Assembly (NCBI GenBank): GCA_002919235.1
Contig: PKEX01000009.1
Span: 62,001-126,000, forward strand
DNA length: 64,000 nucleotides
Direction of reading: 5' to 3'
Source: Clostridia bacterium
GTDB lineage: Bacteria > Bacillota > Limnochordia > DTU080 > RSA5
Part shown: piece by piece, positions 15,980 through 23,797 of the stretch
Numbering within the stretch: position 1 is the first letter of the stretch
How the letters are laid out: every line of letters starts with the position of its first letter
Program-made: the position numbers and the translations under genes
The notes under the pieces: generated by a model
Databases searched by the model: none
What the model saw: only the letters and a program-made list of their open reading frames with translations
Told to the model about the DNA's origin: nothing

Positions 15980-16252
15980 ATGAGCGATATAGACCGTGAC
16001 GTCGTACAACGCATCATCAACGAGATCGACGAGCTGCTGGCCATGCGCCAGGGATTCGTGGACGCGTACCGCGACTGGCGCGAAAAGGCGCTGGAGGAAG
16101 TGCGCGCCGCCTTGGGCCAGGAGCGGGCTGAGGAGTTTGACGGGCTCGGCCCGCGCCAGGCGCCGGTGAACCGCCAGCATCGCGTCCACATCTACCGGCA
16201 GCGGCTCCACGCGCAGCGCAAGTACCTCTCTGACCTCTTGGAGAGCCAGTAA
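15980..16252 (+). CDS. Small hypothetical helical protein
   Basis: A 90-residue, highly charged helical protein (VVQRIINEIDELLAMRQGFV, WREKALEEVRAALGQERAEEF, HRVHIYRQRLHAQRKYLSDLL), probably a helical bundle. ATG 15980 has CGGAGG 8 bases upstream; the earlier ATG (15944) lies next to a GGGTACCAT promoter-like stretch. No family recognised. A terminator follows directly. Confidence 0.6.
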   Translation: MSDIDRDVVQRIINEIDELLAMRQGFVDAYRDWREKALEEVRAALGQERAEEFDGLGPRQAPVNRQHRVHIYRQRLHAQRKYLSDLLESQ

Positions 16253-16255
16253 GCT

Positions 16256-16280
16256 CCGGCCGCCCGCCGTTGGCGGCCGG
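16256..16280 (+). terminator. Hairpin after the small helical protein
   Basis: CCGGCCGCC (16256-16264) pairs with GGCGGCCGG (16272-16280) around a 7-base loop directly after the stop codon. There is little T-rich sequence after it, so it may act as a 3' stabiliser or a weak terminator. Confidence 0.5.
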
Positions 16281-16310
16281 ACCCCGCGCGAACCGCCGCA
16301 AGACGCGAAG

Positions 16311-16343
16311 AGGGCCCTGGGCGGCACCGGCCGCCAGGGCCCT
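16311..16343 (-). terminator. Terminator of the tRNA-Ser(GCT) transcript
   Basis: AGGGCCCTGG (16311-16320) pairs with CCAGGGCCCT (16334-16343), with extra pairing of the inner GCGGC/GCCGC. On the minus strand it follows the tRNA by 13 bases and leads into CTTCGCGTCTT. Confidence 0.6.
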
Positions 16344-16356
16344 CACGTTCGTGTCG

Positions 16357-16449
16357 TGGCGGAAGGGGAGGGATTCGAACCCTCGGTAGGACTTTTGGTC
16401 CTACTACGGTTTAGCAAACCGCCCGGATCGGCCACTCTCGCACCCTTCC
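16357..16449 (-). tRNA. tRNA-Ser (anticodon GCT)
   Basis: A 93-base class II tRNA on the minus strand with acceptor GGAAGGG / CCCTTCC, discriminator G and encoded CCA. The anticodon loop TTGCTAA gives GCT. The long variable arm (GTAGTAGGACCAAAAGTCCTACC region) is typical of serine tRNAs. The T-arm reads GGGTTCGAATCC. Confidence 0.95.
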
Positions 16450-16680
16450 GCGCCGATACGCCGCGAGCAGGGAACCCTCCCTGCTCGAAGAGCGCCTTTA
16501 TTCTAGCACAAACCGCTCCCGGGCGTCAACGGATGCGGGAAACACCAGGAACGGCCAGCCAGCGCGTCAAAGTAGCTCTCGCATGCCTGCCGCGTCGCTG
16601 GAGCACCCTAGCCTCGGGGATGGCATCGATTCGCGGCATTCCTGGAACGCCTTGGGATGCCGGTCGCAGGCGGTGAGAGT

Positions 16681-17022
16681 ATGGGCGGTGAACCCATCGG
16701 CGGCTCGATCGACTGGCCCGTCATCGGCCAGCAGGTGGGCCTTGGGATGCTCTTGGGCTTTGCCGTAGGCTACCTGGCCAAAAAGGCGTTGAAGGTCGCG
16801 CTGGTCGTCGCGGGCATTCTGTTCCTGATCCTCGTCGGGCTGCAGCACTACGATTTTATCGCAATCAACTGGACCCGGATCGAAGAGACGTATTCCCAGG
16901 CCCTCAATCCCCCGGGCGGGCTCGACGCGGTGATCCGCGGGTGGGTCGACTCCCTCGCGGCCGTCATCCCCGGCGCCGGGGGCTTCGCCGTCGGCTTCTT
17001 CTGGGGCATGCGCAAAGGCTGA
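16681..17022 (+). CDS. FUN14-domain membrane protein
   Basis: A 113-residue protein with the FUN14 pattern: GMLLGFAVGYLAKKALKVALVVAGILFLILVGLQ forms two closely spaced membrane helices, then YDFIAINW, and a C-terminal glycine-rich helix (PGAGGFAVGFFWGMRKG). FUN14 proteins in bacteria have no settled function. ATG 16681 is used; ATG 16657 is possible but lacks a ribosome site. It precedes a spore-protein gene by 113 bases. Confidence 0.8.
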   Translation: MGGEPIGGSIDWPVIGQQVGLGMLLGFAVGYLAKKALKVALVVAGILFLILVGLQHYDFIAINWTRIEETYSQALNPPGGLDAVIRGWVDSLAAVIPGAGGFAVGFFWGMRKG

Positions 17023-17135
17023 GCCGGATTCACCTCCCGCCGCCGGTCGCCACCTGGCCCGCCGCTCCTAGAATTTGGTCCGAAACCAGGTCAAAGGCAG
17101 GGGAGAGACTACGGCATCGAAAGGAGGTCTCTCTC

Positions 17136-17501
17136 ATGGCCAGAGGACAAAAGCGAAACCAGCCGCTGATCCAGCAAGCGGGGCAGGCTCTCGAGCGTTT
17201 CAAATACGAGGTGGCTCAAGAGATCGCCCAAAACCCCAGCGACCCGCAGGCGCAGCTGCTCCAGCAGTACCTGTCGGGCCAGACGGGCGGCTACGGCGGC
17301 GACATCCCGTCCCGTGTCTGGGGCGCCGTCGGCGGGCACATGGTGCGCCGCATGATCGCCGCAGCGGAACAGACCCTCATCTCGCAGGCGCAGGCCGCGG
17401 TGCAGCAGAGCTTCCGCCAGGGCCTGCAGGGGACCCTGACCGGCACGACCCAAACCGGGTTCCCGCAAGGGCAGACCGGGACCCAGACCCAGACCATCTG
17501 A
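17136..17501 (+). CDS. Alpha/beta-type small acid-soluble spore protein with extended linker and tail
   Basis: A 121-residue DNA-binding spore protein. The two SASP boxes are recognisable: ERFKYEVAQEIA (residues 20-31, containing the GPR-protease-like site) and DIPSRVWGAVGGHMVRRMIAAAEQTL (56-81). Compared with the usual 60-70 residues it has an enlarged linker (NPSDPQAQLLQQYLSGQTGGYG) and a Gln/Thr/Gly-rich tail (about 82-121). SASPs coat and protect DNA in dormant spores, so this is the strongest sign of sporulation in the window. ATG 17136 has a perfect AAGGAGG 9 bases upstream. Confidence 0.85.
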   Translation: MARGQKRNQPLIQQAGQALERFKYEVAQEIAQNPSDPQAQLLQQYLSGQTGGYGGDIPSRVWGAVGGHMVRRMIAAAEQTLISQAQAAVQQSFRQGLQGTLTGTTQTGFPQGQTGTQTQTI

Positions 17502-17576
17502 CGGCCGCGACGCGTCGCCGGCGGATCGGGGATCCACTGAGGCCAGCTGCAAGACGCCTCGTCGTGAAGGAAACCG

Positions 17577-17600
17577 GGAGACGGCCATCCGGCCGTCTCC
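17577..17600 (+). terminator. Terminator after the SASP gene
   Basis: GGAGACGGCC (17577-17586) pairs perfectly with GGCCGTCTCC (17591-17600) around a 4-base loop, followed by TCTCGCGTTCC. Confidence 0.7.
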
Positions 17601-17695
17601 TCTCGCGTTCCGGAAAAGGTGAGCCGCCCGGGGCGCCGAATCGTAGTGGAAGAACGTGCGGACGGCACGCAGCATCATGAGGAGGCTCACGACGC

Positions 17696-18745
17696 ATGGC
17701 AGCAACCACCACCAGAGTGCGCTGGGGCATCCTGGGCACAGCCGACATCGCACGCACCGCGTTCATCCCGGCGGTGCGCTTGACGGACAGCGGCGAGGTG
17801 CGGGCGGTGGGGAGCCGCAGCCGCGAAAAGGCCCAGGAGTACGCCAAGGCGCACGGCATCCCGGTCGCTTACGACTCCTACGACGCCGTACTGGACGATC
17901 CCGAGATCGACGCAGTCTACATCCCTCTGCCCAACACGCTGCACGCGGAGTGGATCATCAAAGCGGCCCACGCCGGCAAGCACGTCTTTTGCGAAAAGCC
18001 CCTCACGATGACCTACGAGGAGGCGAAAAAGGCCGTCCAGGCCTGCAAAGACGCCGGCGTCATGCTGGTGGAAGCCTTTGTCTACCGCTTTCACCGCCAG
18101 AGCCGCCGCCTGCGGGAGATCATCGAAAACGGCGAGATCGGCGACGTGCTGCACACCGACGCCCGGTTCCACTACTCGTTCCGGGGCGACCGGGACAACA
18201 TCCGCGTCCGGCCCGAGGTGGGCGGCGGCGCCCTCTTGGACATCGGCTGCTACGTGTTGAGCTGGACCCGGTTCGTCATGGGCGGCCTGCCTCTCGCCGT
18301 AGCCGCCACGTCGGTCACCGACGAGCCCACCGGCGTCGACAAGACCACCGTGGCCACGCTCCGCTTCTCGCGGGGCCGCACCGCCAACGTCTCCTCCGGC
18401 ATCCGCATGTTCGGCGGCCAGCAGGCCACCATCTACGGCACCGACGGCCAGATCGACGTCAGCCAGCCGTTCCATCCCAACCCGCCGCAGGGGGGCTGGC
18501 CCGGCGCCCGGGTGACGGTCTTTAAGCGCGGCGAGGTGCTGGACCGGAGCGTCCCCGTGGACAAGCCGCCGTTCTACGAAGCGGTGGAGACCATCCAGCG
18601 CTCGATCCTCAAGGACGAGCCTCTCCCGTTCGACACGATGGAGGATGCCCTGGACCAGGCCCTCCTGATGGAGGCGTGCCGCCTCTCGGCCGAAGAGGAC
18701 CGCTGGGTGGACCTGCCGTCGATTGACTGCCGCGCGGTTTCGTGA
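17696..18745 (+). CDS. Gfo/Idh/MocA-family sugar dehydrogenase
   Basis: A 349-residue NAD(P)-dependent oxidoreductase. The Rossmann motif GILGTADIA is at residues 11-19, the conserved EKPLT with the catalytic lysine near 100, and GGGALLDIGCYVL near 179. It resembles D-xylose or glucose-type dehydrogenases of the family, but the substrate cannot be fixed from sequence. ATG 17696 directly follows a GAGG-rich stretch. It is a single gene ending 85 bases before tRNA-Ser(TGA). Confidence 0.87.
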   Translation: MAATTTRVRWGILGTADIARTAFIPAVRLTDSGEVRAVGSRSREKAQEYAKAHGIPVAYDSYDAVLDDPEIDAVYIPLPNTLHAEWIIKAAHAGKHVFCEKPLTMTYEEAKKAVQACKDAGVMLVEAFVYRFHRQSRRLREIIENGEIGDVLHTDARFHYSFRGDRDNIRVRPEVGGGALLDIGCYVLSWTRFVMGGLPLAVAATSVTDEPTGVDKTTVATLRFSRGRTANVSSGIRMFGGQQATIYGTDGQIDVSQPFHPNPPQGGWPGARVTVFKRGEVLDRSVPVDKPPFYEAVETIQRSILKDEPLPFDTMEDALDQALLMEACRLSAEEDRWVDLPSIDCRAVS

Positions 18746-18830
18746 TAGATTGAAACCGCCGGGCGGCGCAGCCGAAAGCCCGTTCACAAAAGGGTTTGCG
18801 GCCCGTCCGGCGATGCGTCGGGACGTGCGC

Positions 18831-18919
18831 GGAAGGGTGGCCGAGCGGACGAAGGCAGCGGTCTTGAAAACCGTAGACGGCCCCGCCGTCCGTGGGTTCG
18901 AATCCCACCCCTTCCGCCA
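18831..18919 (+). tRNA. tRNA-Ser (anticodon TGA)
   Basis: An 89-base class II tRNA: acceptor GGAAGGG / CCCTTCC, discriminator G, encoded CCA at 18917-18919. The anticodon loop CTTGAAA gives TGA. It has a long variable arm (ACGGCCCCGCCGTC) and T-arm GGGTTCGAATCC. It shares the acceptor stem with the tRNA-Ser(GCT) at 16357. Confidence 0.95.
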
Positions 18920-18964
18920 CCTGTCCTTTCCTGTTTTTCTCGCTTCTTCTTGCGCTCTCATCAG

Positions 18965-18994
18965 TTGACAGCGCCCCCCGGGCAGCCGTATAAT
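18965..18994 (+). promoter_or_regulatory. Consensus sigma-A promoter of the metNIQ operon
   Basis: TTGACA (18965-18970) and TATAAT (18989-18994) match consensus in all positions, with an 18-base spacer. The start is expected near 19001. A hairpin GTGTTGG-N6-CCAACAC (19020-19039) lies between the start site and the S-box aptamer. Confidence 0.85.
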
Positions 18995-19051
18995 CATCTC
19001 AACGTCGCGACGGACAAACGTGTTGGTCCAAGCCAACACCAAAGCGTGCAA

Positions 19052-19223
19052 CTCTTATCGAGAGTGGTGGAGGGACTGGCCCGATGAAACCCGGCAACCG
19101 GCCGTCTCCCGGCGGCGAGCCGCGGAGCGGCAAGGTGCCAAGTCCTGCCGGACGCGATGCGTCTGGAGAGATGAGAGGAGGAATGCGCGATCACAGGCCT
19201 CTTCTCGTCGAAGAGGCTTTTTT
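19052..19223 (+). ncRNA. SAM-I (S-box) riboswitch with intrinsic terminator
   Basis: The aptamer spans 19052-19177. P1 is CTCTTATC / GATGAGAG. The conserved core includes AGAGTGGTGGAGGGACTGGC, CGATGAAACCCGGCAACC and AAGGTGCCAAGTCCTGC. The expression platform is a perfect 8-base-pair hairpin GCCTCTTC / GAAGAGGC (19197-19204, 19210-19217) followed by six T. When SAM is bound, the terminator should form and shut off metNIQ. Confidence 0.97.
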
Positions 19224-19338
19224 GTTGCTGAAACAGCGGCAGAACCGGTCGGAAGCCACAGGCTGCCGCGGGAGAGGTCGAGAGCCGTCCGGTTGGTTTG
19301 GCGTCGGTTCCTGGTCCCAGCTGTCGAGGTGATCTTCT

Positions 19339-20127
19339 TTGCCCGCCCACGCCGCGAGCGCCGCAGCAGCGCCACAACCTATCTTGAGCTTGAGGGACGT
19401 CGAAAAGACCTACGGCCGGGGGAACAAGCAGGTGGATGCCCTGCGCGGGGTCACGCTGGACGTCTATCCCGGTGAGATCTTCGGCATCATCGGGCCCAGC
19501 GGTGCCGGAAAGAGCACCCTGATCCGCTGCATCAACCTGCTTGAGCGCCCCGAGAAGGGCCAGATCTTCATCGACGGCGTGGACGTGACGGGGTTTCGCG
19601 GCAGGCGGCTGCGGGAAGTGCGGCGGAACATCGGGATGGTGTTCCAGCACTTCAACCTCCTCTCCAACCGGACGGCCGCGGGAAACGTCGCGTTTCCCAT
19701 GGAGATCGTCGGCATCCCCAAGGGGGAGCGAGCGCGCCGGGTCGCGCAGCTCCTGGCCTTCGTGGGCCTCGAAGAGAAGGCCGATCGCTATCCCTCGGAG
19801 CTCAGCGGCGGCGAAAAGCAGCGGGTGGGCATCGCCCGGGCGCTGGCCATGGAGCCCCGGATCCTCCTCTGCGACGAGGCCACGTCGGCGCTGGACCCGG
19901 ACACCACCGTCGCCATCCTCAACCTGCTCAAGAGCATCAACCAGCGGCTGGGGCTCACCATCGTCATGGTGACGCACCAGATGCACGTGGTGCGCTCCAT
20001 CTGCCACCGCGTCGCGGTGATCGACCAAGGGCGCATCGCCGAGGTCGGCCCGGTGATGGAGCTCTTCTCCAACCCCAGGGCCACCGCGACCCGCCGCCTG
20101 GTGGGGGAGGCGGCCGGCATTGCTTAA
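19339..20127 (+). CDS. metN: Methionine ABC transporter ATP-binding protein
   Basis: A 262-residue ABC ATPase: Walker A GPSGAGKST, Q-loop MVFQHFNLL, signature LSGGEKQR, Walker B ILLCDEATSALD, and the MetN-type H-loop VTHQMHVV. It powers import of D/L-methionine through MetI. It lacks the C-terminal regulatory extension (NIL domain) seen in longer MetN proteins, so transinhibition by methionine may be absent. TTG 19339 has GAGGTG about 6 bases upstream. It is under the S-box and overlaps metI by 8 bases. Confidence 0.93.
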   Translation: MPAHAASAAAAPQPILSLRDVEKTYGRGNKQVDALRGVTLDVYPGEIFGIIGPSGAGKSTLIRCINLLERPEKGQIFIDGVDVTGFRGRRLREVRRNIGMVFQHFNLLSNRTAAGNVAFPMEIVGIPKGERARRVAQLLAFVGLEEKADRYPSELSGGEKQRVGIARALAMEPRILLCDEATSALDPDTTVAILNLLKSINQRLGLTIVMVTHQMHVVRSICHRVAVIDQGRIAEVGPVMELFSNPRATATRRLVGEAAGIA

Positions 20128-20785
20128 CCCGCAGGTGCTCCAGCTCCTCTGGCAGGCGACCCTGGAAACGCTCTACATGGTGGCCTGCTCCAGCGCTTTG
20201 GGAGCGCTGTTCGGCCTGCCCGTCGGCGTCCTCCTGGTGGTGACGGCTCCGGGCCACATCCTGCCGAACCGGGTGATCCACCGGATCACGGGCGTGGTGG
20301 TGAACATCGGCCGGTCGGTGCCGTTCGTCATCCTGATGATCGCGATCATCCCCTTCACCCGGATGATCGCCGGCACCTCCATCGGCACCACGGCCGCCAT
20401 CGTGCCGCTCACCGTCTCGGCCATCCCCTACGTGGCGCGGCTGGTCGAGAGCGCCCTCAGCGAGGTGGACTTCGGCGTCATCGAGGCGGCGGAGAGCATG
20501 GGTGCCACGCCTCTCCAGATCATCTGGAAAGTGCTCCTGCCCGAGAGCCTCCCCTCCCTGGTCCTGGGCTTCACCATCACCACGGTGAGCCTGGTGAGCT
20601 ATTCCGCCATGGCGGGCGCCATCGGCGGCGGCGGCCTCGGCGACCTGGCGATCCGCTACGGCTACCAGCGGTTCCGGAGCGACATCATGATCCAGACCGT
20701 CGTCGTCCTCGTCGTGCTGGTGCAGCTGGTGCAGATGGCCGGCAACGCGCTGGCGCGGCGCTTGGACCACCGTCATCCGTCGTAA
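20120..20785 (+). CDS. metI: Methionine ABC transporter permease
   Basis: A 221-residue permease with five or six helices. The EAA loop that contacts MetN reads EAAESMGATPLQIIWKVLLPES (about residues 126-147), typical of MetI. TTG 20120 lies inside the metN end, indicating translational coupling. It is followed by a 133-base gap, longer than the others in the operon, before metQ; no terminator was seen there. Confidence 0.93.
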   Translation: MLNPQVLQLLWQATLETLYMVACSSALGALFGLPVGVLLVVTAPGHILPNRVIHRITGVVVNIGRSVPFVILMIAIIPFTRMIAGTSIGTTAAIVPLTVSAIPYVARLVESALSEVDFGVIEAAESMGATPLQIIWKVLLPESLPSLVLGFTITTVSLVSYSAMAGAIGGGGLGDLAIRYGYQRFRSDIMIQTVVVLVVLVQLVQMAGNALARRLDHRHPS

Positions 20786-20918
20786 GCCTGCCGGATGGCT
20801 GCGGCGCGGGCTTGGGGCCTCGAACCCCGCGGGCCAGCAAGAGCCGGGGGCTGCGCCGTCCCGCCCAGTCAGACGGCGGTAATACCACGTAAAGAGATCT
20901 GTTAAGGAGGAGTTGTTC

Positions 20919-21713
20919 GTGCGCAGATCCGTCCTGTCCGCCCTGGTCCTCATCGGCTTGCTTGTCGCCGGCGCTCCGCTCGCGGCCGCCCAGGCGACGG
21001 TGCTCAAGGTGGGCGCGACCCCCGTGCCCCACGCGGAGGTGCTGGAGTTTGTGAAGCCTCACCTGGCCGCCGAGGGCATCGATCTCCAGATCGTGGTGTT
21101 CAACGACTATGTCCTTCCCAACTTGGCGCTGAGCGACGGCGAGCTGGACGCCAACTACTTCCAGCACATCCCGTACCTTGAAACCTTCAGCGCCGACCAC
21201 CGCCTCGACCTCGAGGTGCTGGTGAAGGTGCACATCGAGCCCATCGGCCTCTACAGCAGCCGCATCTCCAGCCTCGACCAGCTGCCCGACGGCGCGCAGA
21301 TCGCGATTCCCAACGACGTGACCAACGGCGGCCGCGCCCTCTTGCTGCTGCAGGAGGCGGGGCTCATCACCCTGCGGCCGGATGCAGGCCTTGAGGCCAC
21401 CGTCCTCGACATCGTGGAGAACCCCAAGCGCCTTCGCTTCCGGGAGCTGGAGGCGGCCATGCTGCCCCGGGCCCTGGCCGACGTCGACGCCGCCGTCATC
21501 AACACCAACTTCGCCCTGGAGGCCGGCCTCAACCCGGTGAAAGACGCCCTGATCATCGAGGGCGAGGAGTCTCCTTACGCCAACGTGGTGGCCGTGCGCA
21601 AGGGCGACACCGCCAACCCGGCCCTGCAGAAGCTGGCCGAGGCGCTGACCCGGCCCGAGGTGCGAGCGTTCTTCCTCGAGACCTACGGCGGCGCCGTTGT
21701 CCCGGTGTTCTAA
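20919..21713 (+). CDS. metQ: Methionine-binding protein MetQ (NlpA family), non-lipoprotein signal
   Basis: A 264-residue substrate-binding protein with the family features VGATPVPHAEVLEF, DGELDANYFQHIPYLE and EIEPIGLYSS-like strand VHIEPIGLYSSR. GTG 20919 is chosen since AAGGAGG (20904-20910) is 8 bases upstream; TTG 20913 would be too close. The signal peptide ends in LAAAQA without the lipobox cysteine usual for MetQ in Gram-positive bacteria, so the protein may be tethered differently or released. Third gene of the S-box operon. Confidence 0.9.
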   Translation: MRRSVLSALVLIGLLVAGAPLAAAQATVLKVGATPVPHAEVLEFVKPHLAAEGIDLQIVVFNDYVLPNLALSDGELDANYFQHIPYLETFSADHRLDLEVLVKVHIEPIGLYSSRISSLDQLPDGAQIAIPNDVTNGGRALLLLQEAGLITLRPDAGLEATVLDIVENPKRLRFRELEAAMLPRALADVDAAVINTNFALEAGLNPVKDALIIEGEESPYANVVAVRKGDTANPALQKLAEALTRPEVRAFFLETYGGAVVPVF

Positions 21714-21784
21714 GTCTTGGGGCACCCTTCGCCCCTTCAACCCTGGGATCCCAAGATCCTGGCGTTTCACGACATCAGCGTCAC

Positions 21785-21817
21785 GGAACGAGGCCTGCCC
21801 CCGGCAGGCCTCGTTCC
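21785..21817 (+). terminator. Strong terminator of the metNIQ operon
   Basis: A 15-base-pair perfect stem GGAACGAGGCCTGCC / GGCAGGCCTCGTTCC (21785-21799, 21803-21817) with a 3-base loop CCC, followed by TCTCCC. The remaining part of the 21714-22027 gap holds only the short palindrome at 21935. Confidence 0.8.
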
Positions 21818-21934
21818 TCTCCCGGCGGCCGCGCTCGCCTTCTTGTGTTCCCCGCGGTACCCAGATCCGACGTTTTTCCACCCACCTTGGACGCGGCGAC
21901 CACCCCGCTTTCATGGAACCCCCTTTTCAAGCGT

Positions 21935-21945
21935 GTTAGCCTAAC
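21935..21945. promoter_or_regulatory. GTTAGCCTAAC palindrome
   Basis: This 11-base palindrome matches the core (GTTAG-S-CTAAC) of DtxR/IdeR-type iron boxes, but the flanks (GCGT and GGTG) do not extend the match. It lies 83 bases upstream of the secreted protein gene at 22028 and could be its operator. Confidence 0.3.
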
Positions 21946-22027
21946 GGTGCCAGGCGGACTGACGGCCGTCTCTCCTGGTGACACCGCAAGCGGCTGACAC
22001 CACTCAAGAGGTTGAGGAGGAATCGGG

Positions 22028-22519
22028 ATGGTACGACTGGGTCGACTCATGCGCATCGGGCTTGTCCTTGCGATGGGAGCCATGCTATTGGGCCTCCCGG
22101 TGCAGGCGCAGGAGGGGTTTGACTTTTTCGCCGCTGAGGAAACGGCCGCCGGCGACGACCTGTGGGTGAAGCTCGCGGCGCTCAAGGAGACGCTGGACGA
22201 GAGCGTGGTCACCAGCACCGGCGACGTGGCATCCCTCGCTGAGACCGCCTCCGGCCTGCTCCTCGGCACGGAGGAGGAGGCAGGCGTCATCGCCCTGGTT
22301 CAGGAGCTGGCGGGCGTCGAGGACTATGAGGCCATCGACGCGGAAGGCATCGTCGAAGCGGGCGTCGACGCGCCCGAGCTGATCGCCCTGGCGCACCTGG
22401 TCCTCGCAGCCCGGGCGGTGGAGGCCGGCGCGGACCTGGACAGCTTGCTCCAGGCGGGCGAGCACGTGCGCGAGGCCGACCGGCTCCTGGCCCACCTCAA
22501 TCCCGAAACCGCCCAGTGA
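22028..22519 (+). CDS. Secreted hypothetical protein
   Basis: A 163-residue protein with a signal peptide (residues 1-28, ending VQAQE). The mature protein is acidic and helical, rich in Ala, Glu, Leu and Asp, without cysteines or a known motif. ATG 22028 has GAGGAGG 7 bases upstream, so expression is likely good. It is a single gene, with a terminator at 22643. Family not recognised. Confidence 0.6.
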   Translation: MVRLGRLMRIGLVLAMGAMLLGLPVQAQEGFDFFAAEETAAGDDLWVKLAALKETLDESVVTSTGDVASLAETASGLLLGTEEEAGVIALVQELAGVEDYEAIDAEGIVEAGVDAPELIALAHLVLAARAVEAGADLDSLLQAGEHVREADRLLAHLNPETAQ

Positions 22520-22642
22520 CGGCTGCCAGCCGCTGCCCGGGCTCAAGCTCCGTGCGCCGCACCACGGCCGGCGAAGGCCGGCGCATGGGGCGGCACGCCC
22601 GGCAGCGTGCATGGCAGGAGAGTACACTCCGGCTCACGCCGG

Positions 22643-22671
22643 AAGGACCGCGGCAGGCTGCCGCGGTCCTT
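22643..22671. terminator. Bidirectional terminator
   Basis: AAGGACCGCGGCA (22643-22655) pairs with TGCCGCGGTCCTT (22659-22671), a 13-base-pair stem with a 3-base loop, with T after it on both strands. It separates the secreted protein gene from the convergent CstR-like gene. Confidence 0.85.
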
Positions 22672-22717
22672 TCGCGTTTCGGTGAAAAGCCCCGGGGAGA
22701 GCTTCGAGAGGAACGGC

Positions 22718-22996
22718 TCAGCGGACGAAGCCCGCAAAGAGCTTCTTTGCCCGGGCGATGGCCTCTTGAGCCGATGGATCATCCCTGCCGTCCAGCAGAC
22801 ACGCCTCGAGATTTTCTACCATAAGTATCGTCGCGATGGAACCGATCGCGGACCGCATGGCGCTGAGCTGCGTCAGGATTTCCTCGCAGCTCCTCGCCTC
22901 GTCGAGCATCTTTTGCAGCCCGCGGGCCTGCCCTTCCACTCGCTTGAGCCGGGCCTTCACGTCGGCGATCACCTTGGGATCGATCCGCTCCACCGG
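22718..22996 (-). CDS. cstR: CsoR-family repressor with CstR-type (persulfide-sensing) signature
   Basis: A 92-residue all-helical repressor: LKRVEGQARGLQKMLDE, C36 in RSCEEILTQLSAMRSAI, and VENLEAC with N61 and C65. Copper-sensing CsoR needs C36, H61 and C65. Here the histidine is asparagine, as in Staphylococcus CstR (ENLxxC), which senses persulfide through its two cysteines. GTG 22996 has AAGGAGG 9 bases upstream and gives the normal family length; the longer frame is Arg/Ala-rich. It is last in an operon behind two YeeE/YedE genes, which fits sulfur sensing. A CsoR/CstR-like operator lies at the operon promoter. Confidence 0.82.
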   Translation of the reverse strand, partial: PVERIDPKVIADVKARLKRVEGQARGLQKMLDEARSCEEILTQLSAMRSAIGSIATILMVENLEACLLDGRDDPSAQEAIARAKKLFAGFVR

Positions 22997-23209
22997 TGCC
23001 CGCCTCCTTGTTCGAGCTTTCGTCACGGCGGCAGCCGCCGCGCCCGCACGGCGCTCCCGGCCTCGCCTCTTTACTCCAAGCTCTTCTCGCCCGGGGAGTC
23101 CCTTCCCTTGCACGCAAGCGCCCACGCTGCGCCGGCACGCCGCCCAGCCGTGGGGACCCGCCCGAGGGCAGCAATTTGGGCCTAGAGGCCGTGCCAGGCA
23201 GGGGGAGGC

Positions 23210-23797
23210 TCAGGCCCCGGCGTCGTGGGCTTTCCTCCTCGCCACCCACGCCTTCCGGATGAAGCACACGCCGCGCTCCCAGCGGTCGATCACCGTCACC
23301 ACTCCCAGCAGGAGGAGCGCGAAGGCGATTCCCATGGCCACGGGGTTGACGCCCAGCGCGTCAGGCAGCGAATGCCGGCCAAAGTTGAGCGGCCGGATGA
23401 GGACCGGCTCCAGCACCGGGTAGACCCGCGCGTACGCCAAGGCCCCCGCGAGGCCGCCGAGCACCATGGGCCAGGCATCCTTCCGCCCGGCGCCCAGCGC
23501 CGCCAGCGCGGTGCCCGGGCAGTAGCCGGCGATGGCAAAGCCCAGGCCGAACACGGCGCCGCCCGCCAGAACGCCGAGGACGTAGAGGGTCTTGCCGCCG
23601 ATGCTCACCAGCCCCAAGGCCGAGAGGGGGTACACAATGAGCGAGCCGACGGCCACGGCGGTCAGCATCAGCTTGACCGCTTTGAGATTGAGCAAGTTCA
23701 GCGCGTCAAAGATGCACCCGCACCGGGATACCCCGGACCGGTACAAGATGTAGCCAAACGCGACGCCTGTCACCAGGCCCAGTGCCAGGATGCCCAC
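23210..23797 (-). CDS. YeeE/YedE-family sulfur-transport half, second subunit
   Basis: A 195-residue membrane protein with 5 helices. Conserved cysteines lie in VSRCGCIFDAL (about 25-30) and IAGYCPGTALAALG (about 92), the latter being the family's hallmark G-x-C-P-G-T motif. Characterised relatives (TsuA) move thiosulfate across the membrane via such cysteines. GTG 23797 immediately follows the stop of the first subunit. The single-chain TsuA fold is here split into two genes. Confidence 0.82.
   Translation of the reverse strand: MGILALGLVTGVAFGYILYRSGVSRCGCIFDALNLLNLKAVKLMLTAVAVGSLIVYPLSALGLVSIGGKTLYVLGVLAGGAVFGLGFAIAGYCPGTALAALGAGRKDAWPMVLGGLAGALAYARVYPVLEPVLIRPLNFGRHSLPDALGVNPVAMGIAFALLLLGVVTVIDRWERGVCFIRKAWVARRKAHDAGA

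Noticed and set aside
22997-23125. N-terminal extension of the CstR-like repressor
   Set aside because: The extra 43 residues are Arg/Ala-rich. The family length and an AAGGAGG site 9 bases before GTG 22996 support the short form.
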